Below, one piece after another: positions 28,957 to 37,145 of a DNA stretch of 64,000 bases. How positions within the stretch are numbered: position 1 is the first letter of the stretch; each line of letters begins with the position of its first letter. The position numbers were made by a program, and so were the translations under genes. A model generated the notes under the pieces. That model searched no databases and was not told the DNA's origin. It saw only the letters and a program-made list of their open reading frames with translations. The DNA comes from Rhodothermales bacterium (GTDB taxonomy: Bacteria; Bacteroidota; Rhodothermia; Rhodothermales; Bin80). Location: positions 1,398,501 through 1,462,500 of the forward strand of contig OX638318.1 in assembly GCA_951812585.1 (NCBI GenBank), written 5' to 3'.

Positions 28957-29726
28957 CTTAGTCTCATTAGAGAGAACCTATACGCGAATAGCAATAGAAC
29001 CAATGAAACCAATGAAACCATGAGCCGGCTAATGGACCCAAGGTATCGTTTTTGCTGGGTGAGCACCCAGCGATTGAAGTCGATCTTCTGCCTGTAATAC
29101 GCAGCGAAGTCTACTAGGGTTTGTGCGGCCTTCTGCCCACTGGCTGTGTTGCGCACGTAAACCTCAGCATGCCCCACGTCGTACTGTGCAGTCAAATAAG
29201 GCATGATGACGAATCTCCAAGCTAAGGATACTATCAAAACAAGCACAGCCAAGGATACTACCAAAACAAGCACAGCCAAGGAAACGGCAAACTCAAGCTG
29301 CCATTCTCCGCCCGATGCCAGCGTTTCCGCCTCCGCCGCCAGCGCTTCCGCTACCTTCAATTGAATTCCAAACAGCACCGTGGCGAGTGTGATTATGCCA
29401 CCGCCAGCGGCGGAGTGCTGCTTGCTGATGCGATTTTGGTCTAGGACGGTATCCCTGCACAACTCGAGGTAGGCCCTAGCCGCGTGTTCGTTCTTTGGCG
29501 CCCTCCGCCTCCGGTCTGGTTGCCCAGATAAGAGTTTCGATTCGTCGTCAGCCATAGCCATAGCAGTTTTACGGTGCGCACACTTGCGCCAAGATAGCAC
29601 CGCATCCCAGATTGCCCAACGCAGGCTCTCGAAGAAAGCCGCCGTTGGTGGTGTGGTGTGGGGTGTGTCGCTAATGGTGTTTTCCAGTCGCGCAGCTGTT
29701 GCATGCTCAGCCTCGCTGGTGTCCAT
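28953..29726 (-). CDS. Membrane protein with duplicated transmembrane repeat
   Basis: 257 residues from ATG 29726; family not recognised. The N-terminal 105 residues are hydrophilic, with RRRRAPKNEHAARAYLELC. Hydrophobic segments lie at about 109-127, 145-175 and 232-251. The middle one contains a tandem 9-residue repeat, SLAVLVLVV then SLAVLVLIV, encoded by a 27-bp tandem duplication at 29224-29277. The layout, a soluble N-terminal part and paired helices, recalls small membrane effectors of defence or plasmid modules, but I cannot name it. The frame runs on upstream into the IS630 element, which landed 133 bases before this start. Confidence 0.6.
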   Translation of the reverse strand: MDTSEAEHATAARLENTISDTPHTTPPTAAFFESLRWAIWDAVLSWRKCAHRKTAMAMADDESKLLSGQPDRRRRAPKNEHAARAYLELCRDTVLDQNRISKQHSAAGGGIITLATVLFGIQLKVAEALAAEAETLASGGEWQLEFAVSLAVLVLVVSLAVLVLIVSLAWRFVIMPYLTAQYDVGHAEVYVRNTASGQKAAQTLVDFAAYYRQKIDFNRWVLTQQKRYLGSISRLMVSLVSLVLLLFAYRFSLMRLS

Positions 29727-29809
29727 TTGGGCGGCGCCAGCACTCCAAAAGCGCGTGGTGGCAGCGTAGCTGCAGAAGCAAAAATGGATGGCTGTTTTTC
29801 CACTGGAAC

Positions 29810-29855
29810 AACAACAAACAGGGTGGGTGGGCGCGGTTTCACCTTGTTTGTTGTT
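29810..29855. repeat. 16-bp inverted repeat abutting the IS630 insertion
   Basis: Arms 29810-29825 and 29840-29855 (AACAACAAACARGGTG and its complement) match at 15 of 16 bases around a 14-base GT/GC-rich loop. The right arm ends 2 bases before the TA target of the IS element. It can form a strong hairpin and could be the feature that attracted the insertion, or a terminator. Confidence 0.6.
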
Positions 29856-29859
29856 TCTA

Positions 29860-31042
29860 GTGTCATGACACATGTGATATGTCGTGAGGATGGTGTTAGA
29901 TTCCTTGCCAGTCCACGATCACAGGGAGGCTGGCATGAAACGGTATCTGGTGGAGCTGGAAGCTGGGGAGCGCGAGGCGCTGGAGGCGATCACGCGCAAG
30001 GGCTCGCATCGTTCGCAGAAGGTGCTCAACGCGCTGGTTCTGCTCAATTGCGACGCGGGCGAGTACAACGAGCGGCGCGCGAGCGGCCGGGAGATCGCCG
30101 GGGTGTTGCGGATGAGCGCGCGCAGGGTGGACCGGGTCAAGCAGCGGTTTGTGGAGGAGGGTCTGGACGCGGCGCTTGGGGCCAGGCAGGGTCGTCGTGC
30201 GAAATACCTTCGCAAGGCAGACGGGGAATTCGAGGCGCGCCTCGTCGCGCTCAGCTGCGGCGATCCGCCCGAGGGGCGCGCGCAGTGGTCACTGCGCCTG
30301 CTGGCGGACCGCGCGGTGGAACTCGGCTATATCGACAGCGTCTCGCACGAGACGGTGCGGCGGGTGCTAAAAAAAACGCCATCAAACCGTGGCGGCGCAT
30401 CGGCTGGGTGATCCCGCCCCAGCGCAACGCCGACTTCGCAGCGGGGATGGAGCGGGTGCTCGACGTCTACCGGCGTCCGTACGATGCGAACTTCCCGGTG
30501 GTGTGCATGGACGAGACGCCGCGCCAGTTGATCGGCGAGACGCGCACGCCCGTCCCACCGGCACCGGGACGGGCGGCCCGCGAAGACTACGAGTACCGGC
30601 GCCTCGGCACCTGCAACGTGTTCATGGCCACCGAACCGCTGGCTGGCCGGCGCCAGACCAAGGTGACCGAGCGCAGAACGAAGACCGACTGGGCGCGCTT
30701 CCTGCGCGACATCGCCGCGCAGTACCCCGGCGCCACCCGGATCACGCTGGTGATGGACAACCTCAACACTCACCGCCCCGGCGCGCTCTACGAGACCTTC
30801 GAACCCGCCGAGGCCAAGGCGCTCTGGGATCGCTTCGAGTTCGTCCATACCCCCAAGCACGGCAGTTGGCTAAATGTCGCCGAGGTTGAACTCAACGTCA
30901 TGATCCGCCTACGCGCCGAAGTCGCCGCCTGGCAGGCGGCCAGAGACCGAATCCGAGCGAAGGTCGACTGGCAGTTCACCACGGACGACGCCCGTGTCAA
31001 GCTCAAGCTCCTCTATCCGACGTTTGCTGTGTGACATGACAC
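29860..31042 (+). mobile_element. IS630-family insertion sequence, complete
   Basis: 1183-bp element bounded by TA dinucleotides at 29858-29859 and 31043-31044, the IS630/Tc1 target duplication. Terminal inverted repeats GTGTCATGACACA (29860-29872) and TGTGACATGACAC (31030-31042, reverse strand GTGTCATGTCACA) match at 12 of 13. The transposase fills the element and its stop lies in the right repeat. Ends and gene look intact. Confidence 0.9.
29935..31034 (+). CDS. IS630 transposase, produced by -1 frameshift
   Basis: The first frame starts at ATG 29935 behind GGGAGG and encodes an N-terminal helix-turn-helix (RRASGREIAGVLRMSARRVD). At a run of eight A (30369-30376) a -1 shift joins it to the second frame, which carries the DDE catalytic core: VVCMDETPRQL, LVMDNLNTH and HTPKHGSWLNVAEVEL. 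Without the shift the protein ends at 30411. A-run slippage to fuse two frames is a known IS630-family strategy; use here is inferred from frame continuity. Confidence 0.88.
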
Positions 31043-31107
31043 TAGGCCCGCAGCGGCGGTTTAGATCAGATCGCTACCTAACCCAGGCATACAGGTGGAC
31101 CAGCCGC

Positions 31108-32172
31108 CTAGTACGGAAACTCGTAGCGCAGTATGTGCGGATGGCGACGGGACGATACGTACAGGTGGCGGCCATGGACCATTGCCCTGTTGGATCTCTT
31201 GAGGATGTTGTCGTTGTCCGATGTATCCATGGTTGTGCTCAGAAGAACCGTGCCCACATGCTTGTAGCGATCGCTACCACTAATCCGGATGAAGTACCAC
31301 CGTCCGCTGTTAGGGCTGACCGGAACAGCTATGTACTCGTTATTCAGCACATGAAAAACCTGAATTAAAAAGCGTAATCCCACCCCCGGCATACCAGGCC
31401 GCTCCATTTTGTAATTGCCTGCATGCTCCTTAACTGAAGTACCAGTGAATATTATAGTATGAACATGCTGATGATTGTCGTCGAATACAAAGACATAGGG
31501 TAAGCCTACGTAGACTGCAAATACAAATTGATCCTCTGGCGTAGCCCCAACCGCAACGAGATCCATCGGTGGTTGTGTGATACCCAGTGAAGGTAGAAAT
31601 GGTTTGGTCGCTTCATAGGGCGCCTCTGTTTCCCGCGAGCAAACCCGAAACTCATGCCCCATGGGACACGGAACGTATAGATACGTGGCACTTGCTGACA
31701 GGCCCGCGCCAATCGCGCCGGAAACCAAACGGGATGGCGCAGTGGCCACATATTCAAGACGGGTGGATAAGACCTGCAGGCGAGATCTTTCGCTGGCAAA
31801 CAAGTGCGGCTCAGCATAAACCAGGCTGGACAGTCCATCGAACTCGAGAGGACCGGATCCCTCTCGGCCTACTCTCCTGCGCAGCAAGCCATCCAGTCCA
31901 CTCACAAAAATGGCGTTTGCCTGAGCGTCAGCAACGTAAAGGCTGTCCTGTGCAATGGTAAACCTAAATTGGTTGCCTAGCATCAGGGAGTCCCGCATCT
32001 GCCCCAACTCCAGATTGGGATGCCACACCTGTTCGGGTAAGGCATCCACGTCTATCACCGTCTGGGGTGCAGCGGCCAGCAATGAGTCGATGATCTCCGA
32101 CTCTATGATTCGCACGAAATCGGGAGATTGACGACAGCCCCCCGCCGAAGCGAGGAGCATCGCCAACAGCAT
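31108..32172 (-). CDS. 6-bladed beta-propeller lipoprotein
   Basis: About 354 residues from ATG 32172; an in-frame start at 32244 is less likely. The N-terminus MLLAMLLASAGGCRQ is a short lipoprotein signal with the lipid-accepting Cys at residue 13. The body has repeated strand patterns (FTIAQDSLYVADAQANAIFV; HEFRVC; DQFVFAVYVGLPYVFVFDDN; GRHLYVSSRRHPHILRYEF) typical of the six-bladed propeller lipoproteins common in Bacteroidota. Exposed location and ligand binding are inferred. It follows a secreted Cys-rich peptide gene on the same strand by about 100 bases; the IS630 element ends 65 bases past its stop. Confidence 0.75.
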   Translation of the reverse strand: MLLAMLLASAGGCRQSPDFVRIIESEIIDSLLAAAPQTVIDVDALPEQVWHPNLELGQMRDSLMLGNQFRFTIAQDSLYVADAQANAIFVSGLDGLLRRRVGREGSGPLEFDGLSSLVYAEPHLFASERSRLQVLSTRLEYVATAPSRLVSGAIGAGLSASATYLYVPCPMGHEFRVCSRETEAPYEATKPFLPSLGITQPPMDLVAVGATPEDQFVFAVYVGLPYVFVFDDNHQHVHTIIFTGTSVKEHAGNYKMERPGMPGVGLRFLIQVFHVLNNEYIAVPVSPNSGRWYFIRISGSDRYKHVGTVLLSTTMDTSDNDNILKRSNRAMVHGRHLYVSSRRHPHILRYEFPY

Positions 32173-32274
32173 TACTCTTGTGTCGAACAAATTGGCCTTC
32201 GTACGCGAACCTTCGCAGCTTGCTGAGCCTGGGTAACGTGCCACGCTCTTGCAGCGCTGCCGACATAAACCTTA

Positions 32275-32523
32275 TCAGCCACCTCCGAACTCGACACCGC
32301 AGATGGTGCCCGTCCATGTACCGGATCCGGACCATGCCCCGCTGTTGCCATCATCACAATCTATGGTCAACGTCCAGCTGTTCTGACCTTGGTCTAGGTC
32401 TGTTTGACAGTACCCGTTGTCGCATGAAAAGGTGTACTCAGGACCTGCAGCCACTGCCACATACGCTATAGCGCCGGTCAAGCCCAGTGCGAGTGATAAA
32501 ACGATCTTTTTGAAAGATCTCAT
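32275..32523 (-). CDS. Small secreted cysteine-rich peptide
   Basis: 82 residues. A Sec signal (MRSFKKIVLSLALGLTGAIA followed by YVAVAAG) is cleaved near residue 26, leaving about 56 residues with four Cys (34, 39, 56, 75), many Gly/Trp/Asp, and a GGG end. GGAGG lies 9 bases before the ATG. Bacteroidota often pair such short exported peptides (for example the NVEALA type) with a beta-propeller lipoprotein gene, as here. Function unknown; a secreted or modified peptide is possible. Two disulfides are plausible. Confidence 0.75.
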   Translation of the reverse strand: MRSFKKIVLSLALGLTGAIAYVAVAAGPEYTFSCDNGYCQTDLDQGQNSWTLTIDCDDGNSGAWSGSGTWTGTICGVEFGGG

Positions 32524-32623
32524 AGTGCTACCTCCGTAAAATTAGTGAGGCGCCAAAGATAGCTGATGTTCTCCCAAATACAAGCGGCTTCGTCAAATAT
32601 TCGTATTGCCCGGAAAGTGTGCT

Positions 32624-32660
32624 GCCAGTGGCCCGCCTCGAGCTCCATCGGGCCACTGGC
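32624..32660. repeat. Perfect 12-bp inverted repeat near integrase
   Basis: GCCAGTGGCCCG (32624-32635) and CGGGCCACTGGC (32649-32660) with a 13-base centre, in the 275-bp gap between the recombinase 3' end and the peptide gene start. The layout, two inverted arms around a short spacer next to an int gene, fits a tyrosine recombinase core site; a terminator for the int gene is the alternative (no T tract). Confidence 0.5.
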
Positions 32661-32798
32661 TACGTGAGGTACTTCGCGACGGCGCCTCCGGCGTTTCCGT
32701 TGCTAATCGCCGAAAACTGCTTTTAGGTCGGACTCCCGCGCCTCTTGTGCCGATCTATCCCTGCAGCTGGAGCTGCCCGGTGCCGTCCTGACGCCTAT

Positions 32799-33752
32799 TT
32801 ATGCTCCGTAGCGCAACCGGGCCATGGCGCCGCGTCCTGCGAGCTGGCCGCGCGCATAATGGGCGGGCATCCGTGCCGACTTCCAGCGGCCTGCGAGTTG
32901 TGTCTCCGTGAGCGTGGCGCCGCGTTCAACGAGCGACTGTGTAGAGCCCACCCGGAACGAGTGTGAGCTAACGCGCCCGGTGACGTCCAGCGGGCCAGCG
33001 ATGCGCTGGATGATGCGCGATACGCTGCGGGCGGTGAGTGCCAAGCCGACAGTGCGGCCGCCCTTGCGGACCGAGCGGAACACCGGGCCGTCCTGGATGC
33101 CTGCCTGTGTAAGCCATGCACGCACGCGCTGCAGGGTGGGGGCACCGAGGTAGAGCACGGCGCCGGCGCCTTCCTGGTCGGTCTTGGATTGGTGCACGGT
33201 GAGCCGGCCTGTCCCGTCCGGTTCGGTGGTGATGTCCTGCACCTGGACAGCCACGGCCTCGGATGCGCGGAGCATGGCGTCCGACATAATGGCGTCCGAC
33301 ATAACCGCAACCAGTGCGGCGTCGCGGAGCGCTTGGAGCGATACAGGGCGCAGGAGTGCTTGGATGGCGTCCGTACGTGACCACGTGAGGCCCGCAGCTT
33401 GGCCGCGCCCGCGCCCCCGTCCTTCCCTGCGGATGCCTGCGAGGGTGGTTTCTGACTGGGGGCCGGCCACCGTGGTGCCTGCCTTGCGATCCGCATAGCG
33501 CACGGCGCTGTGGACCAGGGCGATGGTCGCGGGCGCCTGGCCCGCGGCATGCAGGGATGCCAGGTAGTCGGACAGCGAGGCGTCCGACGGCTCCGCGCCA
33601 TCAAGCCAGCTGCGAAAGCGGGCCAAGGCGCGGGTATAGGCACGCAGCGTGTTGGCGCTGAGCGCCCGGGCTTGCAGCTTCCGGGCGGCCCGACCTGCAC
33701 TGATGGACTTCGGCGCTGCTGAGGACGCGGTGGGGGACACAGAGGGGTGCAT
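32799..33752 (-). CDS. Tyrosine recombinase/integrase
   Basis: 317 residues from ATG 33752 (a TTG at 33779 would add nine). The N-terminal SAM-like core-binding domain (LSANTLRAYTRALARFRSWL) is followed by a catalytic domain with Arg I in LRASEAVA, the H-x-x-R box SSHSFRVGST, LAGRWKSARMPAHYAR with W and the nucleophile Tyr. A perfect 15-bp tandem duplication (33275-33304) inserts MSDAI twice just before the Arg I box. The enzyme would integrate or excise the neighbouring accessory DNA. It is divergent from the O-methyltransferase gene. Confidence 0.88.
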   Translation of the reverse strand: MHPSVSPTASSAAPKSISAGRAARKLQARALSANTLRAYTRALARFRSWLDGAEPSDASLSDYLASLHAAGQAPATIALVHSAVRYADRKAGTTVAGPQSETTLAGIRREGRGRGRGQAAGLTWSRTDAIQALLRPVSLQALRDAALVAVMSDAIMSDAMLRASEAVAVQVQDITTEPDGTGRLTVHQSKTDQEGAGAVLYLGAPTLQRVRAWLTQAGIQDGPVFRSVRKGGRTVGLALTARSVSRIIQRIAGPLDVTGRVSSHSFRVGSTQSLVERGATLTETQLAGRWKSARMPAHYARGQLAGRGAMARLRYGA

Positions 33753-33862
33753 AGCTGAAATACCGTTTGCGCCTGACAAGGTGAAGTATTGGGACCGCTG
33801 ACCGCAGAGCGGTTTGTCGACATTGGCGTAATATCCCGCGTGCCCACAATGCCCGAAAACGC

Positions 33863-34525
33863 ATGAGCCGCTATACCATAAACCTCACGGATGAGCTCTA
33901 CCAATACATCTTGGACGTATCCCTGCGCGAACACCCCGTACTGAGGCGGCTGCGCGAAGAAACCAAGCAGCACCCGGACGGGAAGATGCAGATTGCTCCG
34001 GATCAGGGCCAGTTTATGGCGCTGTTGGCCCGACTGATGGGTGCGCGGCGCGCCCTTGAGATCGGCGTGTTCACGGGCTACTCCGCGCTGGCCGTAGCAC
34101 TTGCGCTACCAGACGACGGGCATATTGTCGCCTGCGATGTCGAGGCTTCGTATACCGATGTGGCAGAGCACTACTGGAAGGAAGCGGGCATCGCCCATAA
34201 GATTGATTTGCGCCTGGCACCGGCAGCGATCACCTTGGCACAGCTTCTGGAAGAGGGAAAGGAAAACACTTTTGACCTCGCCTTCATTGACGCGGACAAG
34301 GAAGGCTACGACGCCTACTACGAATACTCGCTGCGCCTGGTGCGCCCTGGAGGCCTGGTGCTGATAGACAATGTGCTGCGCAAAGGCACCGTCGCCGGCC
34401 CTCCCTCCAGAAACAAGGCCACCGCCGCCATTCAGGCGCTCAACAGGAAGCTCCACAAGGACCCGCGCATTCACCTGGGACTCGTTCCTATCGGGGATGG
34501 CGTGACGCTCGCCCAAAAGATCTAG
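33863..34525 (+). CDS. Class I SAM-dependent O-methyltransferase
   Basis: 220 residues of the caffeoyl-CoA/catechol-type O-methyltransferase family. SAM-binding motifs: RALEIGVFTGYSALAVALAL, HIVACDVE, and FDLAFIDADKEGYDAYYEY with the metal-binding Asp; RPGGLVLIDNVLRKG is the second metal/catalytic segment. Acceptor unknown. Its stop shares a CTAG with the convergent accC gene. The integrase lies upstream, so this gene marks the chromosomal side of the accessory region. Confidence 0.92.
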   Translation: MSRYTINLTDELYQYILDVSLREHPVLRRLREETKQHPDGKMQIAPDQGQFMALLARLMGARRALEIGVFTGYSALAVALALPDDGHIVACDVEASYTDVAEHYWKEAGIAHKIDLRLAPAAITLAQLLEEGKENTFDLAFIDADKEGYDAYYEYSLRLVRPGGLVLIDNVLRKGTVAGPPSRNKATAAIQALNRKLHKDPRIHLGLVPIGDGVTLAQKI

Positions 34526-36012
34526 TACGTTCGCCGGCGCTGCCACGATCGGCTAGGCTGCACCGCAGGTAGACGCGCCTCGGTGGGCCGATCGTACGGC
34601 CGGCCCAGAACCGCCGCGATAGCTGCCGCGCGTGCAGATTCAAGGCCTGCCGGTCTGGACGTAGCCAGCGCCGCGTGGTCGTTAACAAAATGCGTCGACA
34701 GTTCGCCCCGCCGAAATGCCTCGCTCTCCATCACGCGGATGCAGAACGGTATCGTGGTCTTGACACCTGCTATGTCGTAGTCCTTGAGCGCCCGTAGCAT
34801 GCGCCTTCGCGCTTCCTCGCGGGTCCGGCCCCAAGTGGAGACCTTGGCTATCATCGGATCGTAGTGGATGGAAACCTCGCCGGGTCCGTCAAATGCAGCG
34901 TCAGCGCGCACGCCCAAGCCGCTGCACGGCGCATGCCGGATCAATAGCCCTGCGTCAGGCAAAAACCCGCTGGCTGCATCCTCTGCATACACGCGGCACT
35001 CAATCGCATGCCCGCGCATTGCAAGGTCAGACTGCACGAATGCAAGCCTCTCTCCACGCGCTACGCGGATCTGCTCCGCTACCAGATCCAACCCTGTGAT
35101 CCACTCCGTCACAGGATGCTCGACCTGGAGGCGCGTGTTCATCTCCATGAAGTAGAAGTGCTGATCGCGATCCAACAAAAACTCCACCGTTCCAGCACCG
35201 ATGTATCCGCATGCGTGGGCCGCCTTGAGGGCCGCATCGGTCATCCGCTGGCGTAACCCTGGCGTGACGATGGCGGATGGTGCCTCCTCAATCACCTTCT
35301 GGTGCCGGCGCTGAATAGAGCATTCCCGCTCGTAAAGGTGGACGGCCCCGCCATGGCTGTCCATGAGCACCTGCACCTCCACATGGCGAGGCTTTACCAG
35401 GTACTTTTCAATGAAGACGCGGCCATCGCCAAAGGAGGACTGTGCCTCGCTCTGCGCCAACGCCATTGCGTGGGCCAGCTCACTGGGACTTTGGACCAGG
35501 CGCATGCCCTTGCCGCCCCCACCCGCCGCGGCCTTGGTGATGACAGGGTATCCGATTCCGTCGGCAATCGCAGCGGCTTCCTCGAGGCTTTCGACTGCGT
35601 CGGGGGTCCCCGGAACGATCGGCACGCCCGCCTGCGCCATGAGCATGCGCGCGCGCGTCTTGTCACCCATGATGGCAATGGCGCGCGCGGGAGGACCGAT
35701 AAAGGTTAGCCCCGCCTCCTCGCAGCGTGCAGCGAATTCGGCATTCTCAGAAAGGAATCCGTATCCCGGATGCACTGCGTCAGCGCCATGCTGCATCGCG
35801 GCGTCCAGTACGCGGCCAATCGCCAAGTAAGATTCTCTCGATGGCGCTGGGCCTAAGCAACAGGCCTCGTCTGCGTATCGCACATGTGCACTTTGGCGGT
35901 CGGCTTCGCTGTAAACCGCTACTGTGCGTATCCCCAACTCCTTGCATGTGCGCATGATGCGCAGCGCAATCTCGCCTCGATTTGCAACTAGTACCTTGCG
36001 CAGCTGTCCCAT
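34522..36012 (-). CDS. accC: Biotin carboxylase subunit
   Basis: 496-residue ATP-grasp enzyme that carboxylates the biotin of a carrier protein using ATP and bicarbonate. Motifs: KVLVANRGEIALRIMRTCKE (N-terminal domain), GGGGKGMRLV (ATP loop), SIQRRHQKVIEEAPS, and MNTRLQVEHPVTEWITGLDL. The chain stops after the C-terminal biotin carboxylase domain, without a biotinyl domain, so it needs a separate BCCP. Either the acetyl-CoA or the propionyl-CoA carboxylase complex is possible; no accB or carboxyltransferase is nearby. ATG 36012 is the family start. Confidence 0.9.
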   Translation of the reverse strand: MGQLRKVLVANRGEIALRIMRTCKELGIRTVAVYSEADRQSAHVRYADEACCLGPAPSRESYLAIGRVLDAAMQHGADAVHPGYGFLSENAEFAARCEEAGLTFIGPPARAIAIMGDKTRARMLMAQAGVPIVPGTPDAVESLEEAAAIADGIGYPVITKAAAGGGGKGMRLVQSPSELAHAMALAQSEAQSSFGDGRVFIEKYLVKPRHVEVQVLMDSHGGAVHLYERECSIQRRHQKVIEEAPSAIVTPGLRQRMTDAALKAAHACGYIGAGTVEFLLDRDQHFYFMEMNTRLQVEHPVTEWITGLDLVAEQIRVARGERLAFVQSDLAMRGHAIECRVYAEDAASGFLPDAGLLIRHAPCSGLGVRADAAFDGPGEVSIHYDPMIAKVSTWGRTREEARRRMLRALKDYDIAGVKTTIPFCIRVMESEAFRRGELSTHFVNDHAALATSRPAGLESARAAAIAAVLGRPYDRPTEARLPAVQPSRSWQRRRTY

Positions 36013-36440
36013 GGATCGATTAGGGCGTGCATCACCACCACGCCCTGATGCCGTGTAGTGGTATGAAGTTGTCCAAAGGTACACGCCGTTAGGCAAAGTC
36101 CCAGATTATGTTCCGTGCTTGGCGCGCACGCCGAGTTGCGGATATCGCAGCGGCGAGGGGAGGCCTTTCAAGCTGCAGCCATGTGCAGCCTCTTCCCTGG
36201 TCAATATCGAATGAAGGCTGCGCACCCTACAGCACAGGAGGATCGACACATGGATAACGACCTTCGGAAACTGATCGGCGATCCCTGGTGCCGCATATAC
36301 CATGGGAAACCGGAGCCCGGCGTAAGGCCTTCAAGCTGCTGGGCGTCAGCTATGCGTAGCCGGCCACGAGCGCGGCTAGGCTTTCCTCACGAGTTCGCAA
36401 TCCACGCAAAATCAAGCCCCGCATGGACAGCCTGAAGGTC
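36013..36440. other. Gap with a truncated-looking ORF
   Basis: 428 bases. The only gene-like signal is AGGAGG (36236-36241) eight bases before ATG 36250, which opens a 61-codon frame starting MDNDLRKLIGDPWCRIYHG and ending at 36435 just before the intron remnant. The start region looks real but the rest has no protein-like pattern, so it may be a gene cut by rearrangement. Confidence 0.35.
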
Positions 36441-36866
36441 AAGTCGAGTGGCCCGGGGAATTTCACCTCTAGGCCCTCACACAACCGTGCGTGAACCTCT
36501 CCGTTCACGACTCTTCCTGCGCAGCCGTCTGGTCACGGATAGCGTCGAACCATGCAGCATAGACCCGTGTGCAAACAACGTCGGATTCCTACGTGCCCAA
36601 TCCATTAACCATTGTAAGGCACGGAGCCACTTCCGCCTAAATCGCTTGTATTTCCGCATAGCCCACTGAACCAACGGGCAGTCAATGGCCTGTAGCGTGC
36701 TGTACATCGCAGATTTGCGAAATACTCCATAGTAGGTCATCCATCCCCGAATCGTTGCATTATAGCGCTCGGCCAGGTCCTCCAGCTTCAGCGAATTGCA
36801 CCGAGGCGGTCGCCAGCTTCGTACCCGTCGCCGTATGGCCTTGACCAACTCCGCGTTGGAGGCCAC
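36441..36866 (-). pseudogene. Group II intron 3' end with maturase fragment
   Basis: The minus strand encodes the C-terminal (maturase/X plus DNA-binding) part of a group II intron reverse transcriptase: LEDLAERYNATIRGWMTYYG then WAMRKYKRFRRKWLRALQWL. The RT domains are missing upstream of 36866. The coding frame runs through a domain-V-like hairpin (36480-36513, GAGTCGTGAACGG with loop and CACGCACGGTT) and stops in GTGTGA. A domain-VI-like stem with GTGAAA follows and the element ends near ACTCGACT at 36441. The AGC catalytic triad of domain V reads AGT. So this is a 5'-truncated, probably dead intron. Confidence 0.75.
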
Positions 36867-37145
36867 ACGCCAACGGCGTGATCGCCCACGCGTAGATCTG
36901 CGGCAGGTCGCGCAGCATGTGGGCGCCGTTGTGGTACAACTTGTAGGACCGGTGCCTCAAGAGCTTGACTCACCGCACAGAAGTGCCATAGGTCGCTAGA
37001 GGCATTAGGTATCTTGGGGAACCTTACCCCCGGGCCCAGACCGCTGCTGGCGCACTGTACATGCCTCCATCATCCCAGGCCTGCCCCGCAGGCGACGATG
37101 GCTGCGGGGCACACATCTGGACGAATACCCGAACCGCATAAGAGG

